Notes: generated by a model from the sequence alone, not told the origin. A DNA stretch of 53,525 bases from Flavobacteriaceae bacterium (GCA_025363675.1 JANYDJ010000142.1:1-53525), one strand, 5' to 3'. Positions 19,289-29,214 are shown, counted from the stretch's first letter. Translations and numbers: made by a program.

Positions 19289-19843
19289 GTGATTATTAAA
19301 TTTTATCTTAGTTATTTGCAGGTAATGAAAGGATATGTTTGCTTGATTGTTATCTCATTTTTTGCCCTTGTAATGCCCTGCAGGGCACAAACGGTGCAGG
19401 GTGAAATTCCTGATAGTGTGGCCAAAAAATTTGGTTGTCATTCCATTTGGAAAGTGATTGATGCCTCACGCACCCAGTTCAAGAGTATTAGAGGAGCAAA
19501 AAGACCAAATAGGTATACAAATGTATATCAAGCCACAGCATTGGTAAAAGGAACAAGCAATGCCCAAATAATTGTAGATGGCCCACACAGTAAATATGTA
19601 GCAACTATTATAGAAACCTTTAATGGTTCAGATGCCACGAAAGCTTATTCTAAATTTTTACCCACTGCCGAAATTTGTTTAGAAGGATGGGTATTTGTTA
19701 CTGAACCTGAAGAGGAAAGCAATCAAATATATCGATTTATTGCTTACGAAAAAGAGGATATGATTAGTGGAGTTAGTGTAGAGGTTACTTTAAGCAAAGG
19801 AAAAAATGGGAAGTACAAGGTAGTGTTAACGATACAGCCTTAG
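19289..19843 (+). CDS. Secreted hypothetical protein
   Basis: 184-aa ORF with hydrophobic signal sequence (YVCLIVISFFALVMPCRAQ); start likely ATG at 19325 (MKGYVC). Confidence 0.65.
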   Translation: MIIKFYLSYLQVMKGYVCLIVISFFALVMPCRAQTVQGEIPDSVAKKFGCHSIWKVIDASRTQFKSIRGAKRPNRYTNVYQATALVKGTSNAQIIVDGPHSKYVATIIETFNGSDATKAYSKFLPTAEICLEGWVFVTEPEEESNQIYRFIAYEKEDMISGVSVEVTLSKGKNGKYKVVLTIQP

Positions 19844-19846
19844 ATT

Positions 19847-19980
19847 GTAGTTAGTAGTTAGTAAATAGTAGTTAGTAGTTAGTAGTTAGTGCTGCGGTGA
19901 GATTACATTTTCCGTGGCTGAAAGCGGACGGCAATTGTGGCAATTGAATCAGCCAATCAATTTGCCGCGGCGAACATTCA
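19847..19980. repeat. Intergenic heptamer array (AGTAGTT-type) plus GCCGCGGCGAACA core
   Basis: gtagttagtagttagtaaatagtagttagtagttagtagttagt with 7-nt period; GCCGCGGCGAACA at 19964-19976 is shared with 44840-44852. Confidence 0.75.
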
Positions 19981-19996
19981 ATCATTAAATATATAG

Positions 19997-20078
19997 TGCC
20001 CACAAGGAGACTCGAACTCCCACACCTTACGGAACCACCCCCTCAAGATGGCGTGTCTACCAATTCCACCATATGGGC
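19997..20078 (-). tRNA. tRNA-Leu(GAG)
   Basis: Reverse complement GCCCATATGGTGGAATTGGTAGACACGCCATCTTGAGGGGGTGG...GGGAGTTCGAGTCTCCTTGTGGGCA folds as a class II tRNA; acceptor GCCCATA/TGTGGGC; anticodon loop TTGAGGG. Confidence 0.93.
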
Positions 20079-20160
20079 AAATTACTTTTGTAAACTAAGC
20101 TGCAAATATACATTCACTTGTTAGATTTGGCAAATGCGGGATGGATTGAATATATTTTTT

Positions 20161-20238
20161 AACCCGTCATACTGAATTTATTTCAGTATCTATAACGATG
20201 AATCAAAGATGCTGAAATAAATTCAGCATGACGGGTTA
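20161..20238. repeat. Long inverted repeat made of two nested palindromes
   Basis: 31-bp arms AACCCGTCATACTGAATTTATTTCAGTATCT / AGATGCTGAAATAAATTCAGCATGACGGGTT, 2 mismatches; each arm is itself palindromic. Confidence 0.9.
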
Positions 20239-20244
20239 GGTTAT

Positions 20245-20928
20245 TTACTTATCGAATTTATATCCAACACCTTTAACGGTACCTATATAATCATCGCCTA
20301 ACTTTTCACGAATTTTGCGTATGTGGACATCGATAGTCCTATCAATTACCAAAACATCATCGCCCCATATTTTTTCCAATATACTTTCTCTGTTAAATAC
20401 TTTACCAGGTTTAGATGCCAATAGATATAAAAGTTCAAACTCTTTGCGGGCCAGTTGTATTTTTTCTGAACCACGGAACACCATAAACTGTTCGCGGTCG
20501 ATTACAATATCACCCACATCCAAAGTTTCACTTTCCTTTAAAGTAGTTTTGCGGCGAAGGATGGCTTTAAGTCTGCTCAAGAGCAAACGGGGTTTTATAG
20601 GCTTGGCTACATAATCGTCAGCACCTGCATTGAAACCGCTTATCTCAGAATATTCTTCGCTGCGGGCAGTGAGAAATACAATAAAATTTCCTCTCATTTC
20701 GGGGAGCTCTCGCAGTTGTATACATGTTTCTATGCCATCTTGGATAGGCATCATCACATCTAACAAAACCAAGTCGGGAGCAAAAAGTTTGGCTTTTTCT
20801 ACAGCTTCTTTGCCATTGGCAGCTGTTTCAACCCGGTAGCCATCTTTAATTAGATTGTATGAAATAAATTCTACAATATCTGGCTCATCGTCTACCACCA
20901 ATATTTTGTGGCTTGTGTTATTGTTCAT
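20245..20928 (-). CDS. OmpR/PhoB-family response regulator (orphan)
   Basis: REC domain (ILVVDDEPDIVEF, DLVLLDVMMPIQDG) plus winged-helix output (RKEFELLYLLASKPGKVFNRESILEKIWG...VDVHIRKIREKLG...VKGVGYKF); no adjacent histidine kinase. Confidence 0.93.
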   Translation of the reverse strand: MNNNTSHKILVVDDEPDIVEFISYNLIKDGYRVETAANGKEAVEKAKLFAPDLVLLDVMMPIQDGIETCIQLRELPEMRGNFIVFLTARSEEYSEISGFNAGADDYVAKPIKPRLLLSRLKAILRRKTTLKESETLDVGDIVIDREQFMVFRGSEKIQLARKEFELLYLLASKPGKVFNRESILEKIWGDDVLVIDRTIDVHIRKIREKLGDDYIGTVKGVGYKFDK

Positions 20929-21188
20929 ATTATTATTTGTTGCTGCAATATTATTATAATAATGTGAATGGGTTGTTATGGGTGGGTTACGTTTGTGTTA
21001 TGTGCTGTTTTGATTGTGCCAAGCATCTGAAAATTATCACTAAAATAGGTATACTAAAACCTGTTAAAGATGATATATTTATACTACAAAAGTACAACGA
21101 TTTATTCATAGTGCTTCTTTAAATATTACAAAATAAAAGTACTTCATGTTTGCGTAATCAATTATTAACTCTTTAATAACTCCTTGCG

Positions 21189-21202
21189 AACACTGAGGTA
21201 AC
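21189..21202 (+). promoter_or_regulatory. Candidate regulator-binding motif AACACTGAGGTAAC
   Basis: Shares 13 of 14 nt with 10765-10778; 81 nt upstream of the T9SS cargo start, beside a PhoB-like regulator gene. Confidence 0.5.
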
Positions 21203-21283
21203 GCTAACGTAATTGTTTTGCGGCTATATAATAAGGCTATAAAAAACCTAAAGTAGTAACCCATAATAAATATAAATATAACA

Positions 21284-23194
21284 ATGAAAAAACAAAAATT
21301 ACTTACTATTGCTATCTTCCTGTGCATAGGATTTTCAGCATCTATTTCTAATGCACAAGTTACTGTAGTAACTCTGCAGGACAGTATTAGCACAAACACT
21401 AAATGGACCAGCAACAAACAATACTTGATTAAAGGATATGTATATGTAACTGCCGGCACTACACTTACTATTGAACCTGGCACTATTATTAAAGGTGACA
21501 AAAACAGCAAAGGCACTTTGATTATAGAACGCGGAGCCAAACTTATGGCAGCGGGAACACTAACGAATCCAATTGTATTTACCAGTAACCAAGCAGCCGG
21601 TAACCGTAGCTATGGCGACTGGGGCGGGCTTATATTATGTGGTAGTGCTCCTACCAACTGGGCAGCAGGGCAAGGACAAGTAGAAGGCGGACCTCGCAGT
21701 TTATATGGTGGTACCGATGCCCAAGACAATTCAGGTATATTAACTTATGCCCGAATAGAATTTGGTGGAATTGCCTTCTCGCCCAATAATGAAGTAAACG
21801 GATTAACCCTATGTGGTGTGGGAGAAGCAACAACTATCCATCATATACAAGTATCGTATAGTGGTGATGATAGTTACGAGTGGTTTGGTGGAAATGTGAA
21901 TGCTAAATATCTTGTTTCGTACAGAGGATGGGATGACGACTTTGATAATGATATAGGTTATAGAGGAAAAAACCAATTTTTGGTATCTCTACGCGATCCT
22001 TATGCTGCCGACCAATCAGGCAGTAAATGTTTTGAAAGTGATAGTTATCAGGCTGGCACCAAAACTGGTTTAGCGGGTGATACCAGCGGTGTTACTCGCC
22101 CTATATTTGCAAATGTAACAGCGGTTGGCCCATTGGTGAGCCCAACTTCTACCGCATACGATCCACAATTTGTTTCTGCCGCACACATACGCAGAGGAAG
22201 CAGTATGAGTATATTAAACAGCTTATTAATAGGTTACCCTGCGGGTATATTAATTGATGAATCTTCGTCTTCATTTGGATCGACAGTAGCCAATATACAG
22301 GACTCTTTATTGGAAATATCGGGTGTGGCCATTGCTGGTATTCCTTCTGGTGGAAGCCCTGCTCAAAAAGAGATATTATATGTAATAAATGGAGCTAGGA
22401 GTTTAACCCCTACTAATGCAAGTGCAGATACTGTTACAGGAAATCCTTTTGCTCCTTACAATGGTCCCTTCTCTTGGTTAAAAGAAAGCAAACACCGTAA
22501 TAAAATATATGCCAATGCTTCTAACGGATTAAGACTTCAAAGCCCATTCAACTTAAGCAATCCCAACTTTGTTCCTACCAGTAGTTCTGTAATTTGTTAT
22601 AATAGTAAAGCTCTACCCACCTACATGACCGATTTATCTCATTTTGCAAAAGCTGACCCATTTAAAAACGGAAAAGTATATCCTTTCGATCCATCTAAGC
22701 CCATTAATACAGATACTTCAAATTGGTTTGCAAGCTATAATGCTCCAGATTTTGTGCCCTCGAGCAGCCCAAAATTATCTGACCCTTTCTTTGACAAAGT
22801 AAATTATATAGGAGCATTCTCTGGAACACAAACTACCAACGACGACTGGACCAAAGGATGGTGCAATTGGGATCCTGTTAATACAGACTATAGCAAAGTA
22901 CTTGACCCAACTGCTATTAATAATGTTGAACAAAAAACATTAACCGCTTCTGTATATCCTAACCCTGCTCGCGAAACAAGTACTATTGCTATTTCACTTG
23001 TTAAAAATGCTGACGTAGTATGCAACTTATATGATGTTGCAGGTAAATTGGTTTACACTACAGGTAAACAAAATTTATCAGTAGGACAAAGCTACATTAT
23101 CATAAATACAGCCCAATTGCCAGAAGGTATTTATTATAGCAATACTACAAGTGGCAATACTACTGTTACCAATAAAATAGTGGTGGTTAAGTAA
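21284..23194 (+). CDS. T9SS type A sorting-domain secreted protein
   Basis: Signal peptide; TTLTIEPGTIIKGDKNSKGTLIIERGAKLMAAGT; C-terminal SVYPNPARETSTIAI...GKLVYTTGKQ...LPEGIYY...NKIVVVK. Confidence 0.9.
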   Translation: MKKQKLLTIAIFLCIGFSASISNAQVTVVTLQDSISTNTKWTSNKQYLIKGYVYVTAGTTLTIEPGTIIKGDKNSKGTLIIERGAKLMAAGTLTNPIVFTSNQAAGNRSYGDWGGLILCGSAPTNWAAGQGQVEGGPRSLYGGTDAQDNSGILTYARIEFGGIAFSPNNEVNGLTLCGVGEATTIHHIQVSYSGDDSYEWFGGNVNAKYLVSYRGWDDDFDNDIGYRGKNQFLVSLRDPYAADQSGSKCFESDSYQAGTKTGLAGDTSGVTRPIFANVTAVGPLVSPTSTAYDPQFVSAAHIRRGSSMSILNSLLIGYPAGILIDESSSSFGSTVANIQDSLLEISGVAIAGIPSGGSPAQKEILYVINGARSLTPTNASADTVTGNPFAPYNGPFSWLKESKHRNKIYANASNGLRLQSPFNLSNPNFVPTSSSVICYNSKALPTYMTDLSHFAKADPFKNGKVYPFDPSKPINTDTSNWFASYNAPDFVPSSSPKLSDPFFDKVNYIGAFSGTQTTNDDWTKGWCNWDPVNTDYSKVLDPTAINNVEQKTLTASVYPNPARETSTIAISLVKNADVVCNLYDVAGKLVYTTGKQNLSVGQSYIIINTAQLPEGIYYSNTTSGNTTVTNKIVVVK

Positions 23195-23231
23195 ACTGAA
23201 CCTCAATAGTTTTTTTAAATTTTGAAACAAG

Positions 23232-23259
23232 AAAGCCTCTCAGAAATGAGAGGCTTTTT
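23232..23259 (+). terminator. Rho-independent terminator
   Basis: AAAGCCTCTCA-gaaa-TGAGAGGCTTTTT perfect hairpin with T-run after the 23194 stop. Confidence 0.9.
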
Positions 23260-23286
23260 GTATTATATATGATTATATAAAAAAGA

Positions 23287-24057
23287 CTATTTATTATACT
23301 TGATATATATATCTCCAAAGCCCGTATCGGTAAACTTTTGCGATGTGATTTCCGCAATCATTTGCTCAGGAGTTAACCATTCTGTTAAGGCCCATTTCAT
23401 ACTTTCGCCGATAGAATAATTGCAGGAAACTTTATTATTAGAAATTTCCATGATTCTCTGCAAACATAGCACTGCCTTATCTGTTTGCTCAGGTACTGCA
23501 TATTCATACGATATAGTGTCAATGGGGTGGGTAAGCCCTTTTAGCACTTCAATTTCAAATCCTTCCACATCAATTTTAATAAACCTGGGCAAGCCAAATT
23601 CAGCAATCAAATTGTCGAGGGTGGTCATTTTTATTTGGCGTTTCACATTCCAGTTATACATACTAAATCTTCCACTCTTTTTGGTCGATTCAATAAAATC
23701 TTCTGAGAAAGTAGAGATGGTATGTGCATCGGAAATAAACATTGTTTTTTCTTCTACTTTTGGGCCCAAACCCATAGGAACTAGTTTAATTTTATTGCCG
23801 AATTTTCTTTTTAAATATTTCAAACATTCGTATTGGGGTTCAACAGCAATAATATTGATACCCGAATTGATAATTGGATATATTCTATTACCATAATTGG
23901 CACCCACATCGTAATAGGTATCTCCAGAATTTAGAAACTGCAAATAAAAGTTCTTCCGCTTTTCGATCATCTCTTTTTCTTTTTGCGATATAAAGAGCGA
24001 ACGCAGGTACATGATATTGGAGATGCCAACCGTATTTAAAAGTAATTTCTTTATCAT
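23287..24057 (-). CDS. FkbM family methyltransferase
   Basis: YYDVGANYGNRIYPIINSGINIIAVEPQ and RFIKIDVEGFEIEVLKGL motifs. Confidence 0.85.
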   Translation of the reverse strand: MIKKLLLNTVGISNIMYLRSLFISQKEKEMIEKRKNFYLQFLNSGDTYYDVGANYGNRIYPIINSGINIIAVEPQYECLKYLKRKFGNKIKLVPMGLGPKVEEKTMFISDAHTISTFSEDFIESTKKSGRFSMYNWNVKRQIKMTTLDNLIAEFGLPRFIKIDVEGFEIEVLKGLTHPIDTISYEYAVPEQTDKAVLCLQRIMEISNNKVSCNYSIGESMKWALTEWLTPEQMIAEITSQKFTDTGFGDIYIKYNK

Positions 24058-24237
24058 TTTTTATTTATTTATATGATTTACAATAACCAAAATATTAATA
24101 CCATGGATATAGCAAATTAGTTTGCAAAAGTAACACAGACGAGAGGATAAAACAAGTAACCCGCAAGACCAATAGTGAAGGGTGTTTAGGGCAGTTTAGT
24201 ACTTAACCAACTGACAAGGTAAATATGCAATTGCAAG

Positions 24238-25017
24238 CTATTTCTTTACCAATTCAAAAATACCACAGCCGTAAGTACAACCATAATTTTTATCAATATC
24301 GGTTTGATTGGTTTCAATATTTTCAAATAAATCACCTTTGTCGCTCACATAAGAAAATGTTTCAATAATATAGTCACTGGCAAACAAATCGAACAAATAT
24401 TTTAGGGCAAAAACACGGTGGGCGTTAAACTCTATCCTTTGAGGACCAATGGGTACAGAGAAATAAAACTTGCCGCCTACCTTTAACATTTTAGTAATGT
24501 TTTGTATGGCCTTTAAATACCCATAATAATCAATAGGATCTCCATATCGTCCCAATCCGAAATGCTCGATAGCATGCAGCGACGATATTGACTCGCACAC
24601 ACCAACCATGTCATCGGGCAGTTGCATTAAATCTGCTTTTCTAAATGATATATTGGGCACTTTGCTTATCTGTTCTCTAATATCAATAATTTCAATCGCT
24701 CTATACGAAGCCACATGTGCCACAAAACCATCTGTTCTTGAACCAATATCGATGTGCCTAGCTGGGTTATTGTGAAATATTTTTCGGGCTACCAATAAAT
24801 CTTGGTGAAAATATGCCCCTTTCATTGTTCCCGATGATGAAAAACGTTCGGTTAAAATGGGATAATTGGCCCCAAAATAAAATTTGGAATCATCTCCTTT
24901 TTGCTTTTTCAATTTCGACAAATCGGTATAGTAAAAGCTTAGCCCACGCATATTGTTTAAAAATGTTCTGGGATTAAAGCCTAAAAAGCATAAAAAAGTA
25001 TATATTCGTTTCAGCAT
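24238..25017 (-). CDS. DUF268-type SAM-dependent methyltransferase-like protein
   Basis: HIDIGSRTDGFVAHVASYR...ISSLHAIEHFGLGRYGDPIDYYG...MLKVGGKFYFSVPIGPQRIEFNAHRVF. Confidence 0.75.
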   Translation of the reverse strand: MLKRIYTFLCFLGFNPRTFLNNMRGLSFYYTDLSKLKKQKGDDSKFYFGANYPILTERFSSSGTMKGAYFHQDLLVARKIFHNNPARHIDIGSRTDGFVAHVASYRAIEIIDIREQISKVPNISFRKADLMQLPDDMVGVCESISSLHAIEHFGLGRYGDPIDYYGYLKAIQNITKMLKVGGKFYFSVPIGPQRIEFNAHRVFALKYLFDLFASDYIIETFSYVSDKGDLFENIETNQTDIDKNYGCTYGCGIFELVKK

Positions 25018-25178
25018 ATATTTAAGGGTTATAATAAAATAAATCTATAGGATAAAGTTAGGGGCAAATTTACAGAATTATTCTTATCTCTGGGCAATTT
25101 TATATGGGGTATCTACAAGATACTTGGCTTGTCCGATAGTTTATTAAACTGATGTGCTTAAATAGATATGCTTGTACC

Positions 25179-25631
25179 TTATAAGTTTAGTATCTGCGAT
25201 GAATGGTTTTTGGCAACTACTTTTTCAATAATTTGTTCGATAATGCCTTTCTCATTTATTACAAATGTGGTGCGAATAATCCCCATATACTTGCGGCCAA
25301 ACAATATCTTCTCGCCCCAAACTCCATAATCGGAAATTATTTGGTGTTCGCTGTCGCTCAATAGTGAAAATGGGAGTGCGTATTTTTTAATAAAGTTGCT
25401 GTGTTTCCTTGGAGTATCCATATTAATCCCCAAAATTTCGTAACCTAAACTTTTAAAATGTTTATAATTGTCACGCAAATCGCAAGCCTCGGTTGTACAT
25501 GTTGGGGTATCATCTTTGGGGTAAAAATACAAGACTAATTTTTTGCCGTAGTAATCAGACAATGAAACTATTTCACCTTTTTCGTTGGTACTTTTAAATT
25601 CGGGTGCTTCTTGTCCTACCTGTAAGTGCAT
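25179..25631 (-). CDS. bcp: Thioredoxin-dependent peroxiredoxin (Bcp family)
   Basis: GQEAPEF...LVLYFYPKDDTPTCTTEACDLRDN catalytic motif. Confidence 0.9.
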   Translation of the reverse strand: MHLQVGQEAPEFKSTNEKGEIVSLSDYYGKKLVLYFYPKDDTPTCTTEACDLRDNYKHFKSLGYEILGINMDTPRKHSNFIKKYALPFSLLSDSEHQIISDYGVWGEKILFGRKYMGIIRTTFVINEKGIIEQIIEKVVAKNHSSQILNL

Positions 25632-25645
25632 GGTATATATATAAA

Positions 25646-26188
25646 CTACGAAAGCAGCTGCTGCCTTAATAAAAACTCCAACTGCCCATTCACTTTTTCC
25701 AACTCATTGTTAAGCCCTGCAAGCTCGTCATTTTTCACTTCCAGTTGATCGTTCTTCAACCTTACCTCTTCTAAAAGTCTATTTCTTTCACGCCTTAAGA
25801 AAAAAACTTCGGTACCCTGCTTAATGGTAGTAAGCATCTGGTTTTCGTCCCAAGGTTTTTGAAGGTATTGAAATATATTTCCCTTGTTAATGGCATCTAC
25901 CAATGCTGTAAAATCAGTATATCCTGTAAGAAGCACTCTAATAGGCTCGGGATTTATCTCCACCAATTTTTCCAAAAACTCCACACCCGTCATCTCTGGC
26001 ATGCGTTGGTCGGTAATTACCATGGCAAAGTCGTGCAGGTGTAAGTCAGCTAAGGCTTTTATAGCAGAATCGAAAGTATATACATCATATAATTTTCGAA
26101 AGTGCGACTTAAACCCAATAAGGTTTCCAGGCTCATCGTCCACATATAATATTTTTATTTTTGGTGTATTTATTTCTGAGTCCATCAT
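25646..26188 (-). CDS. Response regulator receiver protein with C-terminal coiled coil
   Basis: KILYVDDEPGNLIGF, MVITDQRMPEMTGVEFL, VLLTGYTD, YLQKPWD; heptad-rich tail; no DNA-binding domain visible. Confidence 0.88.
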   Translation of the reverse strand: MMDSEINTPKIKILYVDDEPGNLIGFKSHFRKLYDVYTFDSAIKALADLHLHDFAMVITDQRMPEMTGVEFLEKLVEINPEPIRVLLTGYTDFTALVDAINKGNIFQYLQKPWDENQMLTTIKQGTEVFFLRRERNRLLEEVRLKNDQLEVKNDELAGLNNELEKVNGQLEFLLRQQLLS

Positions 26189-26223
26189 CCTAAATTCGCC
26201 TGCAATTTATTAGAATTTTAAAA

Positions 26224-28503
26224 ATGTTCAAGCAAAATTTTTCTGAAATAAAAAAACAGGTCACTCAAAAGTACCAACCCGAAGTGTGCAAACTCAATGA
26301 CAGAAGTGAGTTGCTGCGTTTTGAAAAGCTGCATCCAAGTATTCAAATTCATTCAGAAATACAGGGGCAATTGTTCGAATTGATTAAAATAGAGAACCCC
26401 ACCATTGATTTTAAAAAGGCTGATGTACCAACAACGGTTAAAGAATATGGCAAATTGGACTATCGAGGTGTGTGGTTTTACTATCCATGGAAAAACACCT
26501 TGGTACATATTTTACAAAAAAACGATTTTATAAAAGTACGTACCAATCGCAACTTATATAAGATAACAGCGGCACAACAAACCGAACTAGGCTCTAAAAC
26601 AGTTGGCATAGTTGGGCTTTCAGTAGGAAGTATTATAGCAACCACTATGGCTATGGAACGCGTGGCCGGCACTTTTAAACTTGCCGATTTTGACACCTTG
26701 GAACTATCAAACCTGAACCGCATAAAATCAGGTATCGATTCTTTAGGGCTATCCAAAGTAGTAGTAACCGCTCGACAAATTTTGGAAATTGATCCTTATA
26801 TAAATATCGAATTATTTAATGAGGGTATAAGTAAAGAAAATATTGATTCCTTTTTGGGGGGTAAAAAACCAGTAGATATTTTAATAGAAGAATGTGATAC
26901 CTTATATATCAAATTTTTGGTGAGAGAAAAATGCAAATCACTGCGTATCCCATTGCTAATGGACACTAGCGAAAGAAATATGTTAGACATAGAACGGTAC
27001 GATTTAAACAAAGCCCAACCTCTGTTTAATGGTGTGGTAAAAAGCATAGTGTCGGACCAAATACTGAAGATGAGTGAGGCAGAAAAATTTATTACCACAG
27101 TAAAAATTGTGGGTCCCGAAAATATATCTTTGAATATGAAAGCCAGTTTTATGGAAATTAGACAAAGTATAGCTACCTGGCCCCAACTTGCATCATCAGT
27201 AATTGCTGGTGGGGGATATACTACAAGTGTGGCAAGAAGAATTTTATTGGGCGAAAAGATATTATCGGGACGCTATATGATGGATGCTGAAAGTACGATA
27301 TTGGCAGAACCGACAAAGCCAAATAAAATTGACAAACGAGATTGGGAACTGCGAAAAAAAGATATTATAAATGCGAAAAAACAAAAGCAAATTATTGACC
27401 GCGTAAAAAAGAAATTTCCTGATATTGCAAAAACAGAAACTATAAATAATAAAACCATAAAATTATTAGTAGAAGCAGCAATAACTGCACCTTCAGGGGG
27501 TAATACCCAACCTTGGGAATGGATATTTCATCAAAATACCTTATATCTTTTTCACCGTACCGAACTATCACATTCGTTGTTAGACAGTCAAAAATATGGG
27601 AGCTATATAGCTTTTGGTTGTGCAATTACAAATTTAAATATTGCCGCAAAACAATATGGATATACTGCCAAACATATATATTTTCCTGATAAAGACAGCA
27701 GACTTATTTCATGCATTACCTTTACCAAAAACAGCAAGCCCGAAAAAGAAATATTATATAACTCTATTTTTAAACGTGTGACCAATAGAGAAGTGAGTCC
27801 ACAAAAAATATCGGAACTTGATAAAAAGAATATCATACAATTGGGCAAAATAAAAACTGCTGAAGGTTTGATATTACATACTGTTACCGATGAAGCTACT
27901 AAACGAATGATTGGAGAATTTGCGGGGCATGGCACTGTTAATCGTTTCCTAAGCGATAGGGGGCATTATGATTTATTTGAAAAGGAAATTAGGTGGACGA
28001 AAAAAGAATATGAAAGAACAAAAACAGGCATCGATTTGGACTCGTTGGGTGTGGGTAAAGCTGAAGAGACCATTTTTCGCTTTGCAGCCCAACAAACAGT
28101 GATGCACAGCATGCGTAAATTCGATGGCGGCAGCATCTTTTTCAACAGCGATGTAAAGGCTGCTCTCAATTCAGTTTTTATAGGTATAATTGCAAGTAAC
28201 AAACATGATAATACCACATGGATAGAGGCAGGCAAATTACTACAGGAAACGTGGCTGTGGCTCACAAATCAGGGGTATGCGATACAACCAATTGCAGCCT
28301 CAATTTTTACAGCAAACCAAATTCAGAACCTACCCAAATATAACAAACACGAAGAAGCTATTCTGAAAAAATGGACACTCATAAAAAATATATTACCCAA
28401 GGAATATGAGCCTAAATTTATAATAAGAATATATAAACCTATAAAAAAACAAAAAATCGCATTAAGAAAAGACACCAGCGAGGTGTTAAAAATTATCGCT
28501 TAA
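26224..28503 (+). CDS. ThiF/E1-like adenylyltransferase fused to nitroreductase domain (Rv1355c-like)
   Basis: E1-like KTVGIVGLSVGSIIATTMAMERVAGTFKLADFDTLELSNLNR; nitroreductase-like AAITAPSGGNTQPWEWIFHQ in the C-terminal half. Confidence 0.82.
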   Translation: MFKQNFSEIKKQVTQKYQPEVCKLNDRSELLRFEKLHPSIQIHSEIQGQLFELIKIENPTIDFKKADVPTTVKEYGKLDYRGVWFYYPWKNTLVHILQKNDFIKVRTNRNLYKITAAQQTELGSKTVGIVGLSVGSIIATTMAMERVAGTFKLADFDTLELSNLNRIKSGIDSLGLSKVVVTARQILEIDPYINIELFNEGISKENIDSFLGGKKPVDILIEECDTLYIKFLVREKCKSLRIPLLMDTSERNMLDIERYDLNKAQPLFNGVVKSIVSDQILKMSEAEKFITTVKIVGPENISLNMKASFMEIRQSIATWPQLASSVIAGGGYTTSVARRILLGEKILSGRYMMDAESTILAEPTKPNKIDKRDWELRKKDIINAKKQKQIIDRVKKKFPDIAKTETINNKTIKLLVEAAITAPSGGNTQPWEWIFHQNTLYLFHRTELSHSLLDSQKYGSYIAFGCAITNLNIAAKQYGYTAKHIYFPDKDSRLISCITFTKNSKPEKEILYNSIFKRVTNREVSPQKISELDKKNIIQLGKIKTAEGLILHTVTDEATKRMIGEFAGHGTVNRFLSDRGHYDLFEKEIRWTKKEYERTKTGIDLDSLGVGKAEETIFRFAAQQTVMHSMRKFDGGSIFFNSDVKAALNSVFIGIIASNKHDNTTWIEAGKLLQETWLWLTNQGYAIQPIAASIFTANQIQNLPKYNKHEEAILKKWTLIKNILPKEYEPKFIIRIYKPIKKQKIALRKDTSEVLKIIA

Positions 28504-28512
28504 TATATTATA

Positions 28513-29214
28513 ATGATAGCCAATGTAAAAGTTTTCAGGCCCATCGATGATGCCTTATCAACAGATAAATTTATAGCTGGCTATTCAGATGTATTAAAAG
28601 TATATGGTGTAACAACTGTTACTTCCACTAATTCTGAATGGAGATACAATCCAGATAATTATATCATATTATTTGAAGATGAGCATGGGGATAAGGCATT
28701 AGGAGGAGGTCGAATTCAAATTTTTACACCTGAGCAGCAACTCCCTATCGAAAGGGCTGTAATGGAAAAAGACCCCAAGATATATGATGTTATTAGAGAA
28801 TATAAATACTATGAAACCGGGGAATTTTGTGGCTTGTGGAATTCAAAAGAAGTAGCAGGACATGGGATTGGAAGTATATTTTTAGGACAGGTTTCTGTAG
28901 CAATAAGTACCGCTATTAATTTAAAAGGTCTTTTTGCTCTATGCTCACCACCATCGTTGCGAAATGGCTTGCAGACAGGGTTTGAAGTGATTCGATCATT
29001 AGGAAATAATGGAACCTTTTATTATCCTAAAGAAAATTTGTTGGCTACTGCCACTATATTAAAAGATCCAATTAACTTATCAACTGCTGCCCCTTCGCAT
29101 AAAGAAGCAATATTAAAATTGAGAAATAACCCCCAACAAGTATACCATGCAAATGGACCCAAAGGGGATTTAGTATTAAACTGTAATCTTAGCATCACAC
29201 TTAATAAAAGATGA
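28513..29214 (+). CDS. Acyltransferase-like protein (GNAT / autoinducer-synthase-like fold suspected)
   Basis: ALGGGRIQIFTPEQQLPIERA...EFCGLWNSKEVAGHGIGSIFLGQVSVAISTAINLKGLFALCSPPSLRNGLQTGFEVIRSLG; assignment by pattern only. Confidence 0.5.
   Translation: MIANVKVFRPIDDALSTDKFIAGYSDVLKVYGVTTVTSTNSEWRYNPDNYIILFEDEHGDKALGGGRIQIFTPEQQLPIERAVMEKDPKIYDVIREYKYYETGEFCGLWNSKEVAGHGIGSIFLGQVSVAISTAINLKGLFALCSPPSLRNGLQTGFEVIRSLGNNGTFYYPKENLLATATILKDPINLSTAAPSHKEAILKLRNNPQQVYHANGPKGDLVLNCNLSITLNKR

Noticed and set aside
26224-29214. TOMM/azole RiPP cluster
   Set aside because: E1-like and nitroreductase domains are present but no YcaO cyclodehydratase or obvious precursor peptide ORF was seen.
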